NCBI GenBank assembly: GCA_932521025.1
Contig: OW051469.1
Location: 2,306,398 to 2,370,397 of the forward strand
Length of the DNA stretch: 64,000 nucleotides
Direction: 5' to 3'
Source: Oscheius onirici
Taxonomy: Eukaryota > Nematoda > Chromadorea > Rhabditida > Rhabditidae
Of this stretch, positions 1 through 10,892 are shown piece after piece. The notes beneath the pieces are model-generated. The model ran no database searches, was not told the DNA's origin, and saw nothing but the letters and a program-made list of their open reading frames with translations. The translations under genes and the position numbers were made by a program. The first letter of the stretch is position 1. Each line of letters opens with the position of its first letter.

Positions 1-333
1 CAGAGTCTCTCTTTCCTACAGTAGACTCGTCGTCAAAAATGGCAGTATTGATACAGACAGCTGTCTCTCTGCCATTGATGTCTTGTATTTGCCTACCTCT
101 TTCCTGCGCACCCTTCTCACCCAGAGAGAGTCTGAGACAGGGGAACAATATCAGATATGGCAATTAATCAGAGGGAGAGAGTAGCTGTTGAAGGCTGACT
201 TTGATTGCCCCTCGAGATCGTAAAAGAACGCATTTGGAGAGTGACAGCCAGGTGGCACACGCAACACGCATACCCTTAACAGACATCAGCTTGATTGTGT
301 CTGACTTTTGTGAGGGATCTTGTATATTTTCAG

Positions 334-3174
334 AGGGGGAGTACTGGCAACTTACTTTGCGATACAACACTCTTTTGCTGCTGTGCTCTTCACGATGGGA
401 GTCGTGGCCTCGATTGGAGGAAGTATTGCGTACAACTCGATTTTGACTACAGCTCAGAGGGTAAGAGAGACAGAGAGACAGATAAACTCATCGGTCCTAG
501 TGCAAAAAGACCTAACCTTTTTTTTCAGTTTTTTTCACTAGTAAATGCTTTTTTCGTGACTATTATTGGGGGGGGGGGTGGGTTCAGTTAGGACCCACAG
601 GATCCCATGGAGAGGAAGGGTAATGGTACCAAGGGAGGGCCTTATATCTCTCTGCAGAACTGATTGGTATGACTGCATGGATTCTGTTGGGTTCTCTTCT
701 TTGATCTAAACAAACGGTTCTTTCCCACGATATCTCTTTATAATTTGTTCGATTTGTTTCCGATGGAGAGACAGTCTAATGAGAAAACGAAGAGTTTTAA
801 CTGTTTTTCTACCGGTGTTTACTTGAAAGAGAGAACAGTTACAGTTTTTTAGATCAGCACAGAAAACCCATCAGAATGTAGATAGACATGAGTATCAGTT
901 CAGTAGAGAGAAACCAAAATCCATCGACTAACAATGAGGGCTCAGTCGGATCAGATGACTCAGCTTTGCTTCTTTCACAGAATTGTGCTTTGTCTGGTGA
1001 TAAAACTGTAAGGACACACTCTACTCTCTGTGAGAAGCATCTTGGAAACCCTTTAGCACAGGATTCATTGCAGCGCCCAGTTTCATACCTTGGTTTCATG
1101 GTGAAGCTTTGGTCGGGCAGGGTTCCCCAATAATAGACACGAAAAAAGCATTTACTAGTGGAAAACTGAAAAAAGGTTAAGACCGGTCTTTATTTTTATG
1201 ACCGGTCTTTATGCACTAGAGCCAACTCATCTACCCTTTCAGTGGCTCCCAGACAGTGTCGGTCTGGCTGGAGGACTAATTGTCGGTGGTTACGGATGTG
1301 GCGCCTTCATCCTCTCACCCCTCCAAACTACCTTCATCAATCCACTCGACTACCGCGTCAACTCTGAAGGTTTCTTCACGGAAGAAGATCTTCTGGAACG
1401 AGTCCCTCAAGTCTTCGTCGTCATGGCTACTCTCTTCGCGCTGCTCCAAATCTTCGGACTATTTTTCCTCGGCTCTCCCACTGAAGATATCCGTTCGGAG
1501 TCGGACAACCTCATCACAGACAATAGGGAAAAGTCTGTAGGAACTCAATTGAAATCGACCACCTTCATTCTACTGTTCATTAGTCTCACTTGCAATGCTC
1601 TTTGGGTGCAGTTGGTCAGTGGTCTTTACAAGGTAAGAATGTTCCAATTTTTCTAGAAGGTTCTATACTTCCAGGCCTACGGTCAACAGTTCATCACCTC
1701 TGATCTCTTCCTCTCCTTTGTAGGATCCATGGCTTCTATAGGAAATGCTATGAGTCGAGTGGTCTGGGGAGTCTTTGTCGACTCGGTACGTTTTGCTTGT
1801 CTCTCTGTCCCTCCCCGTCCTCATAAGTTCCCATGGGCTTTGACAAAGCACCATACTCACCAATAAGAGGAGGCTTCTTTCAAGAGCTTTATTGGCAGAA
1901 GGGGACACGTCTAAGGCTGGTCGAGGTTGAGGCCCTGTTCCTTAATCTTGGCAGCCATCTGTGTCCATCCTGATGTCCGTCTTCAGGGCATGCAGCTGCG
2001 TCCTCCAGACTCTTGGTCAGCTGTTGCAGGCGCTCCTCATACTTTTCGGCCTGAGTGTCCAGCAGCTGTTGAGCGCGAACTTTGAACGTGTCTTCCCAGT
2101 TTCTCTGGCACGCCGTAGGTAACAAGTTAGAACCTATTAGGCATAAGTCGACTACCAAGTTTTGAACTTGGCAAAAAAATTGGAAAAATTGTCCTGTAAG
2201 GATACAAATAGGTGTCAGGCGGGTTAAAATAAAACACGTTGGAAAACAGGCTAGCCAGACCTGGATAAAAGGGGAGGGCACAAAATATCCCCAAATAAAT
2301 TTTCTACAAAACAACTTGGTACTACTATGACAGGCAATATGACTTGATTTGAAGCAAAACTGCGTACTGCGTATATTTGGCGAATTTAGTGTTTTTCACC
2401 TAGTTTTTGGTTTTCTTACTAAGTTTATGCTACCCAGTTTATGCTACGTCTAAAACAACCTCGGAAACATGCATTTCAGTGCAAAATTGGTGGAAATTGA
2501 GATGGAAAACTAGAAATATCACAGTTAACCTATTTTACTACGTGTATCGGTCGAACAAAGGTTTTTAGGTTTATCTATCGTTCTAAGAACAATAAGATGA
2601 GCTAAAAACCGAAAAACTAGGATAACAACTTGACCCCCTCTTCTCAAGCTCTCTGTCACTGTCTCTCTGTCTCCCAGTCTCTCTGTTTCTCTGCCTCTGA
2701 AAACTCCATCCATTACAGACCTCCTACCAGACCTGCATGGCCGTCGTGACCATGTTCGGAGCTGCTCTGATCTGGTCACTACCCATGCTAAAAATCATAG
2801 GAACCGATCTCCTCTTTTTGGGAGTAGTCGTCTCGATGTTTACCTGCATCGGCGGGACCTATTCTCTCTTTCCCTACATTACTCACAAATGTTTTGGAAA
2901 GACCAACTTTGGAGTGGTCTACGGCGTTCTACAGTGTGCCTTGGTAAACTTTTCATACAATTCTTTGAAATTTCCTTTTCAGTGCGTTGCGGGTATCTTT
3001 GCCGGTCTCCTCTCGCAATTTGTCCTTCCCGTCATCGGATACAGCTACCTCTTTCTTGGAGCCGGTTTCCTCATGTTCTTCTCCTTCCTCATCACTACCG
3101 TAATCCATCTGACTGATCTGGCTCCGACGGAATACGATGCCGTCTCTGAGGATGAAGAAGAAGCGATTGCCTAA
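334..3174 (+). CDS. OFA-type major facilitator transporter, 5' end missing
   Basis: This is a multi-spanning membrane transporter of the major facilitator superfamily, resembling the oxalate/formate-antiporter-like (monocarboxylate type) nematode members. The substrate is not predictable. Supported exons are 334-460, 1243-1632, 1675-1785, 2719-2943 and 2983-3174, all with GT/AG borders and matching phase. The first reads as a transmembrane helix ending LTTAQR. The second begins WLPDSVGLAGG and contains the family-typical stretch around SPLQTTFINP. The third contains AYGQQF, and the last two carry the final helices and an acidic tail ending EDEEEAIA. The intron at 2944-2982 is only 39 bp. The first helix and the initiator are not visible upstream, so the gene probably starts left of the window or in an exon I could not recognise. 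Family assignment is by eye. Confidence 0.75.
461..1242 (+). other. large first visible intron of the MFS gene
   Basis: A 782 bp intron. It opens with the donor GTAAGAGAGACAGAGAGACA, an example of a donor-anchored purine tract, and contains a poly-G run near 570-580. Just before the acceptor there is a short direct repeat, GACCGGTCTTTAT, at about 1181 and 1200. Reading frames inside it have no convincing coding character. Confidence 0.6.
1880..2105 (-). pseudogene. coiled-coil gene 3'-end fragment in an intron, copy 1
   Basis: On the minus strand this stretch reads as a charged, helix-forming segment (RNWEDTFKVRAQQLLDTQAEK and onward). It later shifts frame and ends KIKEQGLNLDQP followed by a stop, with an AATAAA signal about 20 bases further on. 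A second, diverged copy lies at 14909-15090, also on the minus strand, with the related ending KLKEQGLDHEKH and its own AATAAA. This copy sits inside the fourth MFS intron (1786-2718) and lacks a continuous frame, so it looks like a dispersed gene 3' end rather than a working gene. I do not recognise the parent protein. Confidence 0.4.
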
Positions 3175-3265
3175 CTGTTATCTCTTGTTATCTGTTCGAT
3201 TTGCTCAAACACGTTCGGGTATTAAATTCTTGATGTTCAGAGAGACTGAGATTTTTCCATCATCT

Positions 3266-5523
3266 TTATTCCCTTCTCTCGATCTTGACAGGAAATCCCA
3301 GACTCGGTCGGATGATAATTTCCGGCATTGGTAGATTCTCTTCGTAGGGGATGGAAGAAAAAATTCTGTACTTTCGGAAGAACCAAGCCAGGACGGTCTT
3401 CTCTTCCATCAAGGCAAATTTTTGTCCTGAAAAAAGAGTCTGGATGGTACTCAACAAAATCAGACCTATACAGTTTCTTGGGCCGGCACTGAAAGGAATG
3501 TAAGCGTATGGGTGCCTCTTGACTATGTTCTCCTCCAGGAAACGGTCAGGGTTAAATTGTTGGGGATCATCGTAGACGACGGCACTGGTATGGATCATGA
3601 AGGGAGTGACCATGACGGAACAGCCTTTGGGAATTAGAGTGCCGTCTGGAAGACACTTTTCTCTCAGAATCTCTGACGACTCTTTACCCCCCTTTCTAGT
3701 TACCGGGCAGGCGGAGGAACTTTAACTTTTCCGGCTCTGGTTTGCATTTTCCAGTTTTGTCCCAGTAAACAAAGTTGTAGTCCTGATCAAGCTCTACAAC
3801 TTTGCAGAACATTGTAAAGCGTGGAAATGCTGTTTTTAGTGACTTTTTCCTTGGTTGACAAGTTTTGGCTTAGAACTATTTTTTCACAGTGATAACAGCA
3901 TTTTCACGCTTCACAATGTTCTGCAAAGTTGTAGAACTTGATCAGTGCTACAACTTTGCTTACTGCGACAAAACTGTAAACAGCAAATGAGAGCCGAAAA
4001 ATTTCAATTTCCCCCGCCGACCCCAAAAAACCCAAGTTTGGGAGGAGTGAAGATTCCGCCCCCTAGTCACCCACCAATCTCAATATCCTCCTCGACTCTC
4101 CTAGTAAAGTTAGGAACTGATGGTCTCAGTCTCAGTCCCTCTTTAATACATCTCTCCAAATACTTTAGATTCTTCAGGTCTTCTCCATCTATGTCCCTGT
4201 CAGAGTTACCAAAAACCGCGTCCAGCTCCTCGATGATCTTCTCCTGGCATTCTGGGTTGTGTGCCAGACACCAAAGAGTCCATCCCATGCTGGCCGAAGT
4301 TGTGTCATGACCTGGAAATTTTCAGTACGAATTTCAGAGAGCTTACCCTCAAACATGAAAGTGTCAACTTCCTCTCTGATGTCTTCTTCGGACAGTTCTC
4401 CATTCCTGCTCAGGTCGACCAACATGTCCAAGAAAGCCTTTTTTCCTCCTTCCGTTGTTCCGCCTTCCGCTGCTTCAGCAACTTTGTCATCGATGACATT
4501 CTTCGTAAAATCTGTCACCACTTTCAGATGTTTTTCATAGGCGTGACCGAAACCACTGAGCCAACTGAAAGAGAGTCAGGAGTCTAGTTTTTATGCCTCT
4601 CTGCCTCTCTCACTCTCTGTCTCTCATTCTGGAACCTACTAGATTGGTTTGATCTGAAGCCACGGCATTCTCTGATACTTGAAGGCCAGTTCATTCATCT
4701 TTTGGACTGAGACGACGTACTGATGATTGTGATTCGTCTGAGCCTTGACAGTACATCCCATAGCAGTTTCTGAAGCCATTATCTTGCTGTATTGAAACTA
4801 GACTGACCACAGATAATGTCCAGTGCACATCGCTTAATGTAGGGGAAAATATCAAATTCTTGACCAGTTGAAGCTAGACTGTCCAGTTGATCTACGAAGA
4901 TCTGAAAGAGGCTTTGTTACAGTATCCCTTGACAGTTTTTGTCTATGTTAAAATCTAACCTTGGCCTGATAATCGTGTACAATCAGAAAATCGTTCAACA
5001 TCTTGAAATGGAAGCTCGGGGTGAGCATCTTCCTCCTGCCCTGCCATTTGGCTCCAGTGGAAATCAGCAGTCCTGTTCCGAGCCACGGGATAAGAATCTC
5101 ATACTCGTCTCCCTTCGTGATCAAAGTATTGCTTTCCAAAACCACCTGAAACCGTTTTTGGGGACTTTGAGAGTCTGTCTACCTTGACAGCTTCTGGGCG
5201 AATCACTATGACAATGGGTTTCGGTCCGAGCCAGACTTTGATCAAAGCGTGTCCTTCTTGTGAGTAGAAACTGCCCCAATCTCTCAGCTGTTTGGTGAGC
5301 TCTGAACAGGAAATTTTTACGAGAAAACAGACTCCGACCCACCCTTCATGCTCCACTTGAACTGCCAAACCGTCCCCAAAATGGGAATAGCAAAGGGACC
5401 AGGTATGTGATGCAGAGCCTTGATAATTCTCCATCTCTGATGAATTTTTTCTACTAAAGTCTTCCAGTAGAAGAACACCACAGCACCAAGAAATAGCAAA
5501 ATGTAGAGGCTTGTAGCTGCCAT
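3266..5523 (-). CDS. cytochrome P450, CYP4-like
   Basis: A haem-thiolate monooxygenase, probably ER-anchored and acting on fatty acids or xenobiotics. The initiator is at 5523 and starts MAATSLYILLFLGAVVFFYW, a membrane anchor followed by HHIPGP. Downstream exons give the helix-I motif FEGHDTT (split by an intron near 4320-4347), the K-helix sequence KEGLRLRPS (ExxR), the PERF-region stretch FNPDRFLEE and the haem-binding loop FSAGPRNCIG with its cysteine ligand near 3470. The haem exon is interrupted by a 39 bp intron at about 3427-3465. The stop is at 3266-3268. A palindromic MITE (about 3706-4020) fills the intron between the exon ending EEDIEIG and the one carrying LPDGTLIPKG. All hallmark motifs are intact, so the enzyme is probably functional. 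The CYP4 call rests on EGHDTT. Exact exon borders in the middle of the gene were not all resolved. Confidence 0.85.
3706..4020. repeat. MITE family A, copy 1 (palindromic)
   Basis: The two halves are inverted copies. The left half carries TTTTCCGGCTCTGGTTTGC, a GTCCCAG box and CTACAACTTTGCAGAACATT. The right half carries the reverse complements of these, separated by a spacer around 3840-3890. It lies in an intron of the CYP4-like gene. Related copies are at about 28286-28458 (half), 36852-37178 and 49258-50105. Confidence 0.8.
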
Positions 5524-5639
5524 TTGAAAGAAATGGAAGGGAGATTAGTGGAAGAATGGGTGGCCCTGAAGGAGGAATTCTTATCAGGAGGTAGAAAAAG
5601 ATGTCTGAGAGGGTTCCAGGAGACAAAGGAATTTTCTTT

Positions 5640-6040
5640 GTCGAGAAATCTACAGAAAAACGAAATTTTTTGGGAGTTTTGAAGGAGATATTTCTAGCAG
5701 CGACTTTATGGCCGTTTATTTTCGGAACACGGAGTGTAGTTTTCCCGAGACTAGCGTCTTGAAAGTTCGTTATCAGCTGCTGCTTGCTGTCAAATAACCG
5801 TCGGCTCGACTTGAGGCATCAAAATAGACAACAAAACACGTGGGTGTCAAAATTTTAAGTAATTTCTGGGCTAAATATTTTAGCATCGGATACTCACAAC
5901 CAAGAGCTTTTTGAAATTCGCGGCAAAACTACAGTAATCCAGGTCTTTTCAAAGTCAATTAGGACTCTTGTAAAAGTAAAGTACATACTTACTAAAAATT
6001 ACACAAACAAGGTTTAATTTAAAAAATTACTTGTCAAACT
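5640..6040. other. spacer 5' of the CYP4-like gene
   Basis: AT-rich intergenic DNA upstream of the minus-strand P450. It presumably includes that gene's promoter, but I see no recognisable motif. Short ACAGTAA-type words seen elsewhere in the window occur here too. Confidence 0.4.
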
Positions 6041-6043
6041 TGT

Positions 6044-6320
6044 CTAGACTAAAACAAGGCAGTCTTCGCTTGTGCTACTGCTCCAGATGGTCGTTTCGTC
6101 TGCTCTCTTCAAATTCAGGCCAGTAGCTTTTACTTTTCCCTCTTTCAAAATTCGTTCGCTCTTTGATGATTTGAGACGGCCAATGGGACTTCTGCCTCGT
6201 GAATCCGCCACTTGGTAGTGACCCGACTTCGGTAGGGTGTCCTGGCCCAGACTTCTGTCAAAAGAATATCCTCCTGTGTCCACAGCGGTGTTTGGTACAG
6301 CACTTGAGGATCCTTTTGGC
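6044..6320 (-). CDS. possible exon of an unknown gene
   Basis: A minus-strand open frame of about 90 codons runs from FLTPKGSSSAV through VDTGGYSFDRSLGQDTLPKS and a Ser/Lys-rich stretch (RLKSSKSERIL) to SEDCLVLV and a stop at 6044-6046. The composition is plausible for a disordered C-terminal tail. I found no initiator or supporting upstream exon; a neighbouring minus-strand frame at 6268-6500 is out of phase. It could be chance. Confidence 0.25.
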
Positions 6321-6499
6321 GTGAGGAAGTCTGGAAGTGCTCATTTCATTGGCGAATTTTGAAATTCTTTGTATCCACAAGCCAACTTTGATATCCCTTT
6401 CTGCTCTGTCATTTTGCAGGTGCGATCTGACTTGGACTGGAAGATGAGAAGCTGGAAAAGTGCTTGGAATGAGGACTTGACAGATGTTGGGAAGGAGCA

Positions 6500-7228
6500 A
6501 TGCACTGTCTATTGAACATGCTGAGGAATGAACTTCTACGCTAACTTACTCTACTAGACCGGATATTACAGTAAGTCTCTCTGTCTTTCAGTCCTCTGTC
6601 CCTCTGCTTTTTTGTTGTCGTTGTTCATCCGTCCCTGTCCATCTGTCCCTCGGCTTCTTTGTGTCTCTGTTCTCTCCTGCCTCCTAGAGCTATTCGGCAC
6701 TTCTCACAGCCTCAATACAAACTGACCCCGCTATCATTGAATGACCCTTAATCCCAATGGCATGCCTAGCATTCGGTTCTATGTCTTTGTTTATGAAAGT
6801 TAACCATTATTACACGATATTCACAAGTCAGGAAACTTGTCTGACAATGAGTATCCCTTATACGTTTCCGTGTTAATCCGCGAGTTATTTTCTCAGTCGG
6901 TTCCCGCGGCGAATGAATTTTTGGGTTACTGTAGCGGTCATTTTTTACAGGCCTTATCGTAGAAGCTGCGTTCTTCCCAACGGATTTTTGGGCTGCTGTA
7001 GCTGTCCATTTTTTGAACAGTAGAAATAGAAACTGCCCTCGGATGTCCTTAGGGCCCGGTAGAAACATTATGCGTTTGCACGGTTTTTAAACGTTAAATC
7101 GATAGTTGAAGTCCTGGAGATCATGACGCGTATCAATTAATTCAACCATGTATTAGTAAGGTGCGGTTTCCTGAGGCAAAGGTCAACCTGAACGAAATCT
7201 TTATAAACTGACCTCTTTTTTCAGAATG
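6500..7228. repeat. spacer with dispersed short repeats
   Basis: No convincing gene. A TCTGTCC/TCTCTG-rich stretch lies at about 6570-6690. Two similar segments, TTACTGTAGCGGTCATTTTTT and GCTGCTGTAGCTGTCCATTTTTT (about 6924 and 6990), are tandem relatives of the ACAGTAA words found throughout the window. Confidence 0.4.
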
Positions 7229-8803
7229 AGCGGCTCCAATAATTCTGCACCGGGAGGAAGGAGGAAGTAGTCTAAAAGAACGGACAAGGAAGCTGTCCGA
7301 CCTTTCCTGATTGCCCTTCTGGACCACATTGTGGCCAAAAGAATCCCCGAAGACACTTTGATAAAGTTTGCTCATACTTTTTATCGAGCCTACGGATTGG
7401 TCCACTCTATTGACGTATATTTTCGAAAAGCCAAATGTCAGTTTTTTGAGAAACTCTGGGTCAGTTTTATGAGTCAGCCAAGATACTTATTCATTCAGAA
7501 AAACGATATTCCCTGCTGGGTTGAACAAAATCCGGAAATGTTGCAAAAATTGATTTCGGCGAGAGCTATCCTAATGGCTAAAATTGCTAGTTGTAAGAGC
7601 TTTCATGTCAGGCGATGTAAGTTTTTTTGGGGTGCTTGTAGGCTTAAAATGAACTGTTCTCGCACCTGGGAGTCGTCAAACCAGGATCCGACGGAAAGGG
7701 CAAGCGGGGAACGGTCATTCGTCAAAGTTGGCCAAAATTCGAAAAGCATTGACTGGTGAGAAATAGTTTACAGTTTTGGTTTAACAGCTTTTTTTCAGAA
7801 CCAGATCAATCACTGGACAAGAATCCAGCTGCTCAAGATCCTGGAAGATCAAACAGTGAGACTAGACCGCCATTGAGTGAGTTACCTTCAAAAACCATTA
7901 CGGTCTGTTCACAAAAGATTTCGACCGCTCCTCGTCAAAGGTATAGTCTGTTCAAAATATAGAGAACATCATTTGAATTGGCCCGCACTTCTTGGCTGGC
8001 TGAGTATCCAACGTTTACATGCTGTATACGCAGCTAAATTCCTGCTAATTTGATTTGCAAAAAGTTCTATGAAGAAAGCGCGGGCCAATTCAAATTATGC
8101 TCTCTACATTTTGAATAGACTATAGCCTTCGGCTATACCAGAATGCCAGGACCGCTGCGGGACCAATTATCTGGGTCTCGTCACGAACCCCCCCCCCCCC
8201 CCCGCCCGAAAATTGTATTGTTGTTGTCTTTTTTCAGCGGTTTTCAGCTATTTTTATCGTTTCAACCTACGTTGAATTGAATCAGCATTCCTACATTAAA
8301 TTGATTCAGTTTTCAATTGTTTACTCGACGACTCAGTTTGAGAACCATGACAAGTTTCATATTTCAGCTCTCCGGTGGTACGAAGACATTTTGGATGTCT
8401 GCCTCACAGTATTTGCCCTTGTCGGGACAGTCGTAGAAGAAGAAAAAGACGATGATGTCGACGAGAACGGTGACCGTGACTATGACTTTAACGACGACGA
8501 TGACGACGATAAGACTCGTTTGAAGAAATTCCTTTTCACAGCGCTTCTCAACTTCAATGAACATTACACTGCCAGTGACACTGAAGAAGAAGACTCGGAA
8601 GACGAGAAAAATCAGGAAGTGAACGTCTTTTTACAGGTAGATACAAAGCAGAAGACCAAAGTTATGTTTCCAGGTGATCTCTGATCCTGAGGAGGGATTT
8701 GTGGACGAGGATCATTGTGAAGATTGGTTCCTTCTCAATGATGTCGTCTTCGTAGTTGATGAGAAGCTCACGAAGCAAGAGATGGACAAAATGAGCGCAT
8801 AGA
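7229..8803 (+). CDS. unknown protein with acidic C-terminal region; in-frame TAG near its start
   Basis: A multi-exon gene of unknown function. A candidate ATG at 7229 follows TTTTTTCAG and reads MSGSNNSAPGGRRK, then a TAG, then an open frame SKRTDKEAVRPFLIALLDH and onward to about 7600. Probable exons follow: a basic linker to 7740, then 7800-7857. The intron after that holds a MITE, and the exon at 8367-8637 has a string of Asp/Glu (DYDFNDDDDDD). The last exon, from 8674, ends LTKQEMDKMSA with the stop at 8803, followed at once by AAATAAAT. Phase is consistent from 7800 to the end. The joins between 7600 and 7680 do not resolve. EDWFLLNDVVFVV is faintly like the tail of ubiquitin-specific proteases, but I do not claim that. 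The in-frame TAG suggests a decayed gene, a base error or a mis-assigned start. Confidence 0.4.
7940..8127. repeat. MITE family L, perfect-looking terminal inverted repeats
   Basis: About 45 bp arms. The left begins GGTATAGTCTGTTCAAAAT and includes TTTGAATTGGCCCGC. The right is its reverse complement, ending TTTTGAATAGACTATAGCC. The interior contains GGCTGAGTATCCAACGTTTAC, which is also present in family E at 33 kb and 43 kb. A poly-C run follows at about 8188-8203. Confidence 0.8.
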
Positions 8804-8922
8804 AATAAATCTATTTTGAAATTTCTTTTGAGACAAGCGAGATCTCTCAGTGTTGCTGTTCCCCTCTGTCTTGGCCGCCTCTCAATAAAACTTGCAATGG
8901 CCGAAGAATCTATTTCAAAGAA

Positions 8923-10121
8923 TCATTCACAAAGCACAGGTTCGCTTTCGTAAGCACGCCAGAGATCACATAAAAGGGCAGGGTCAAGAGGCATATCAGG
9001 ATCTCCCATGTAGCCAGAGTAGTCGAGAAGAGTCTTGCTGTCAATCCCCTGGCATCGGAAGATTAACCATCTCTGGCAAGAGACGAAAGTTCGTCTGTAC
9101 CGAGTAGTCATAACGGTCGTGTTCGTTAGAGAACATGCTCAGAGCAAGAAGAACACTGTCGGGATTTGCGACTAGGAGGATAGAAACTCTTCGTTTCACC
9201 TTATCCTCCGCAAATCTTAGAATGAAAGTCCGTGGTCTGGAGACTTGTTGAGATCGCGATGAGAACCTCCTGATCTTCCGATAAAAGTTGTAGTCTTGTA
9301 AGACCAGTCTCCCGATCGCCATTTCTGAAATGAACTGCTTTGTATGTCCCGTTGTCTCTCCGTCTCTGACCCTCTATCGCCCCCTCTTTGCTGCTTAAAA
9401 TTACCCACCTCTACCAACGCTCCAATCGGATAAGAGCTAAGAAATAAGAGCCAATCGGATAAGAGCTAACAGCTTTGAACTTTTTGAAAATATCACTGTC
9501 GAAATTATTTGTTATTTCAAGCATTTGTGGATTCTAAACCATTTTTGTTTTTCAATATATGCACTCTTACCAATTGCTTGGCAAGTTTCAAACTATCCAC
9601 TAGATCACGACAAATTACGTTTCCACCAGTCATCCACGGCTTCACGGCCGTCTTGATCCTGTCTATTCGCTTGATGTGTCGTTTGTGCAAATAGATCGTC
9701 GGTGTTCTGATTGGCCACTTCATTCGGTTAAGCAGATGAAGGAAAGTTCCACCCCAAAAACCAGGCGAGCCTTCGAATGAAAAGGGTAGAATTGAGGTCG
9801 GATCGTCGATATCGTGCCAACCGCACACTCTTATGAAAGATTCACGGATTAGGTGAAGGCGTTCGAACGGACGAAAGCTCGAGAATGCATCTGAATTAGA
9901 TCTGAATACTGGAAATGGAACTACGTACCTTGGAAAAGATGGCTATAAGATCGTCATAGCCCAGCTTGTTCAGAATGATTGGTTCTGATAGGGGAAGTAA
10001 CTCGTCTCTGAATGACTGCCAAGTATTGGTCCTTCATGTAAGCGTCCCTGTAGTACTTTTTAAGGATCTTGACAACATGGGTGAAAAGTTGTCTGTATCG
10101 TTCAAACTCTTTATCACTGAG
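8923..10121 (-). CDS. F-box-like protein, 5' end unresolved
   Basis: A minus-strand gene whose order is: exon SDKEFERYRQLFTHVVKILKK (ends near 10065); an exon reading DELLPLSEPIILNKLGYDDL followed by IAIFSK, which fits an F-box (a Skp1-binding SCF substrate adaptor motif); an exon with FRPFERLHLIRES and CGWHDIDDPTSILPF (9590-9890); and exons 9040-9322 and 8923-9058 ending YESEPVLCE. Two apparent frameshifts are explained by short introns: 49 bp with acceptor GTCATTCAG near 10010, and 52 bp starting GTACAGACGAAC near 9095. The expanded nematode F-box families are substrate adaptors for ubiquitination. The C-terminal domain is not recognised. A further 5' exon may lie at 10160-10230. The direct repeat CCAATCGGATAAGAGCTA occurs twice in the intron near 9421-9470. 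Confidence 0.45.
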
Positions 10122-10384
10122 CTAAATCAAATATTTTTATAACTTGCAAATATTTGACTGACCTTCGAGATGTGGACGTCGCTGTCTGTTCAGAACTCTT
10201 CTGGAAAGACATCTGGGAGATACATGGAACAAGATGAAAAAAAGGGGGAAAGAATGAGGGAATGCGGCGCTACAAAATTAGCTTTCAGGGTAGTAAAATC
10301 AATGAGCCAAAAATCGATTAGGGATCTCACTTGTAGGAAAACGAGAACAACTATGTGATCTAGTAGGTATATTTTCAGTTCTCA

Positions 10385-10545
10385 TGAAACTTATAATCTG
10401 TCCCTCTGTCCTCCGTCTCTGAATCTCTGTCTCTCAGTGTCTTTGTCCCTCTGTCTCTGACTCTCTGATTCTCTGTCCCTGTGTCTCTCTGAGTCTCTGT
10501 CTCTTTGACCCACTAACTCTGTCTTCCTGTCTCTTATTCTTCTCT
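10385..10545. repeat. TCTCTG/GTCTCT simple-sequence tract
   Basis: A pyrimidine-rich imperfect repeat of CTCTGTCTCTGA/CCCTCTG units, the commonest low-complexity sequence in the window. The remaining spacer up to 10892 shows no gene. Confidence 0.7.
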
Positions 10546-10892
10546 CCAAAGCATCAATGAACAAAATATTATATTTTCCTGCCCTCATGATCTCTCATTC
10601 CCCCTAATAGTCTTGCTGTTCCCACAGCACATACAACCTATTTTCCACCCCCACTCGACCCATGATTTTCAATAACCACCCACAGGGTGCTGTCAGATCA
10701 GACAGCCTAGAATTCTTAGGTTCTTGGCTCACCTTTTCATGAAAATCAGTTGCAGCTAATACTTCCATATAATATTTTGTATCTGCTCAAAATAATCTCG
10801 ATTCACTGTCTCGAAAGTCTCTTTACCAATACCTCTTTACGAGCTGTTTGTGGGCTGCCTTTAATCAGCTCCCGATCTATTCTCACTACTAA

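Noticed and set aside
888-1133. An 81-codon plus-strand frame
   Set aside because: It lies wholly inside an MFS intron, and its minus-strand shadow is equally open; no splice or family support.
8989-9110. Apparent frameshift in the F-box-like gene
   Set aside because: A 52 bp GT-AG intron (donor GTACAGACG, acceptor GATGCCAG on the minus strand) restores the frame, so no lesion is needed.
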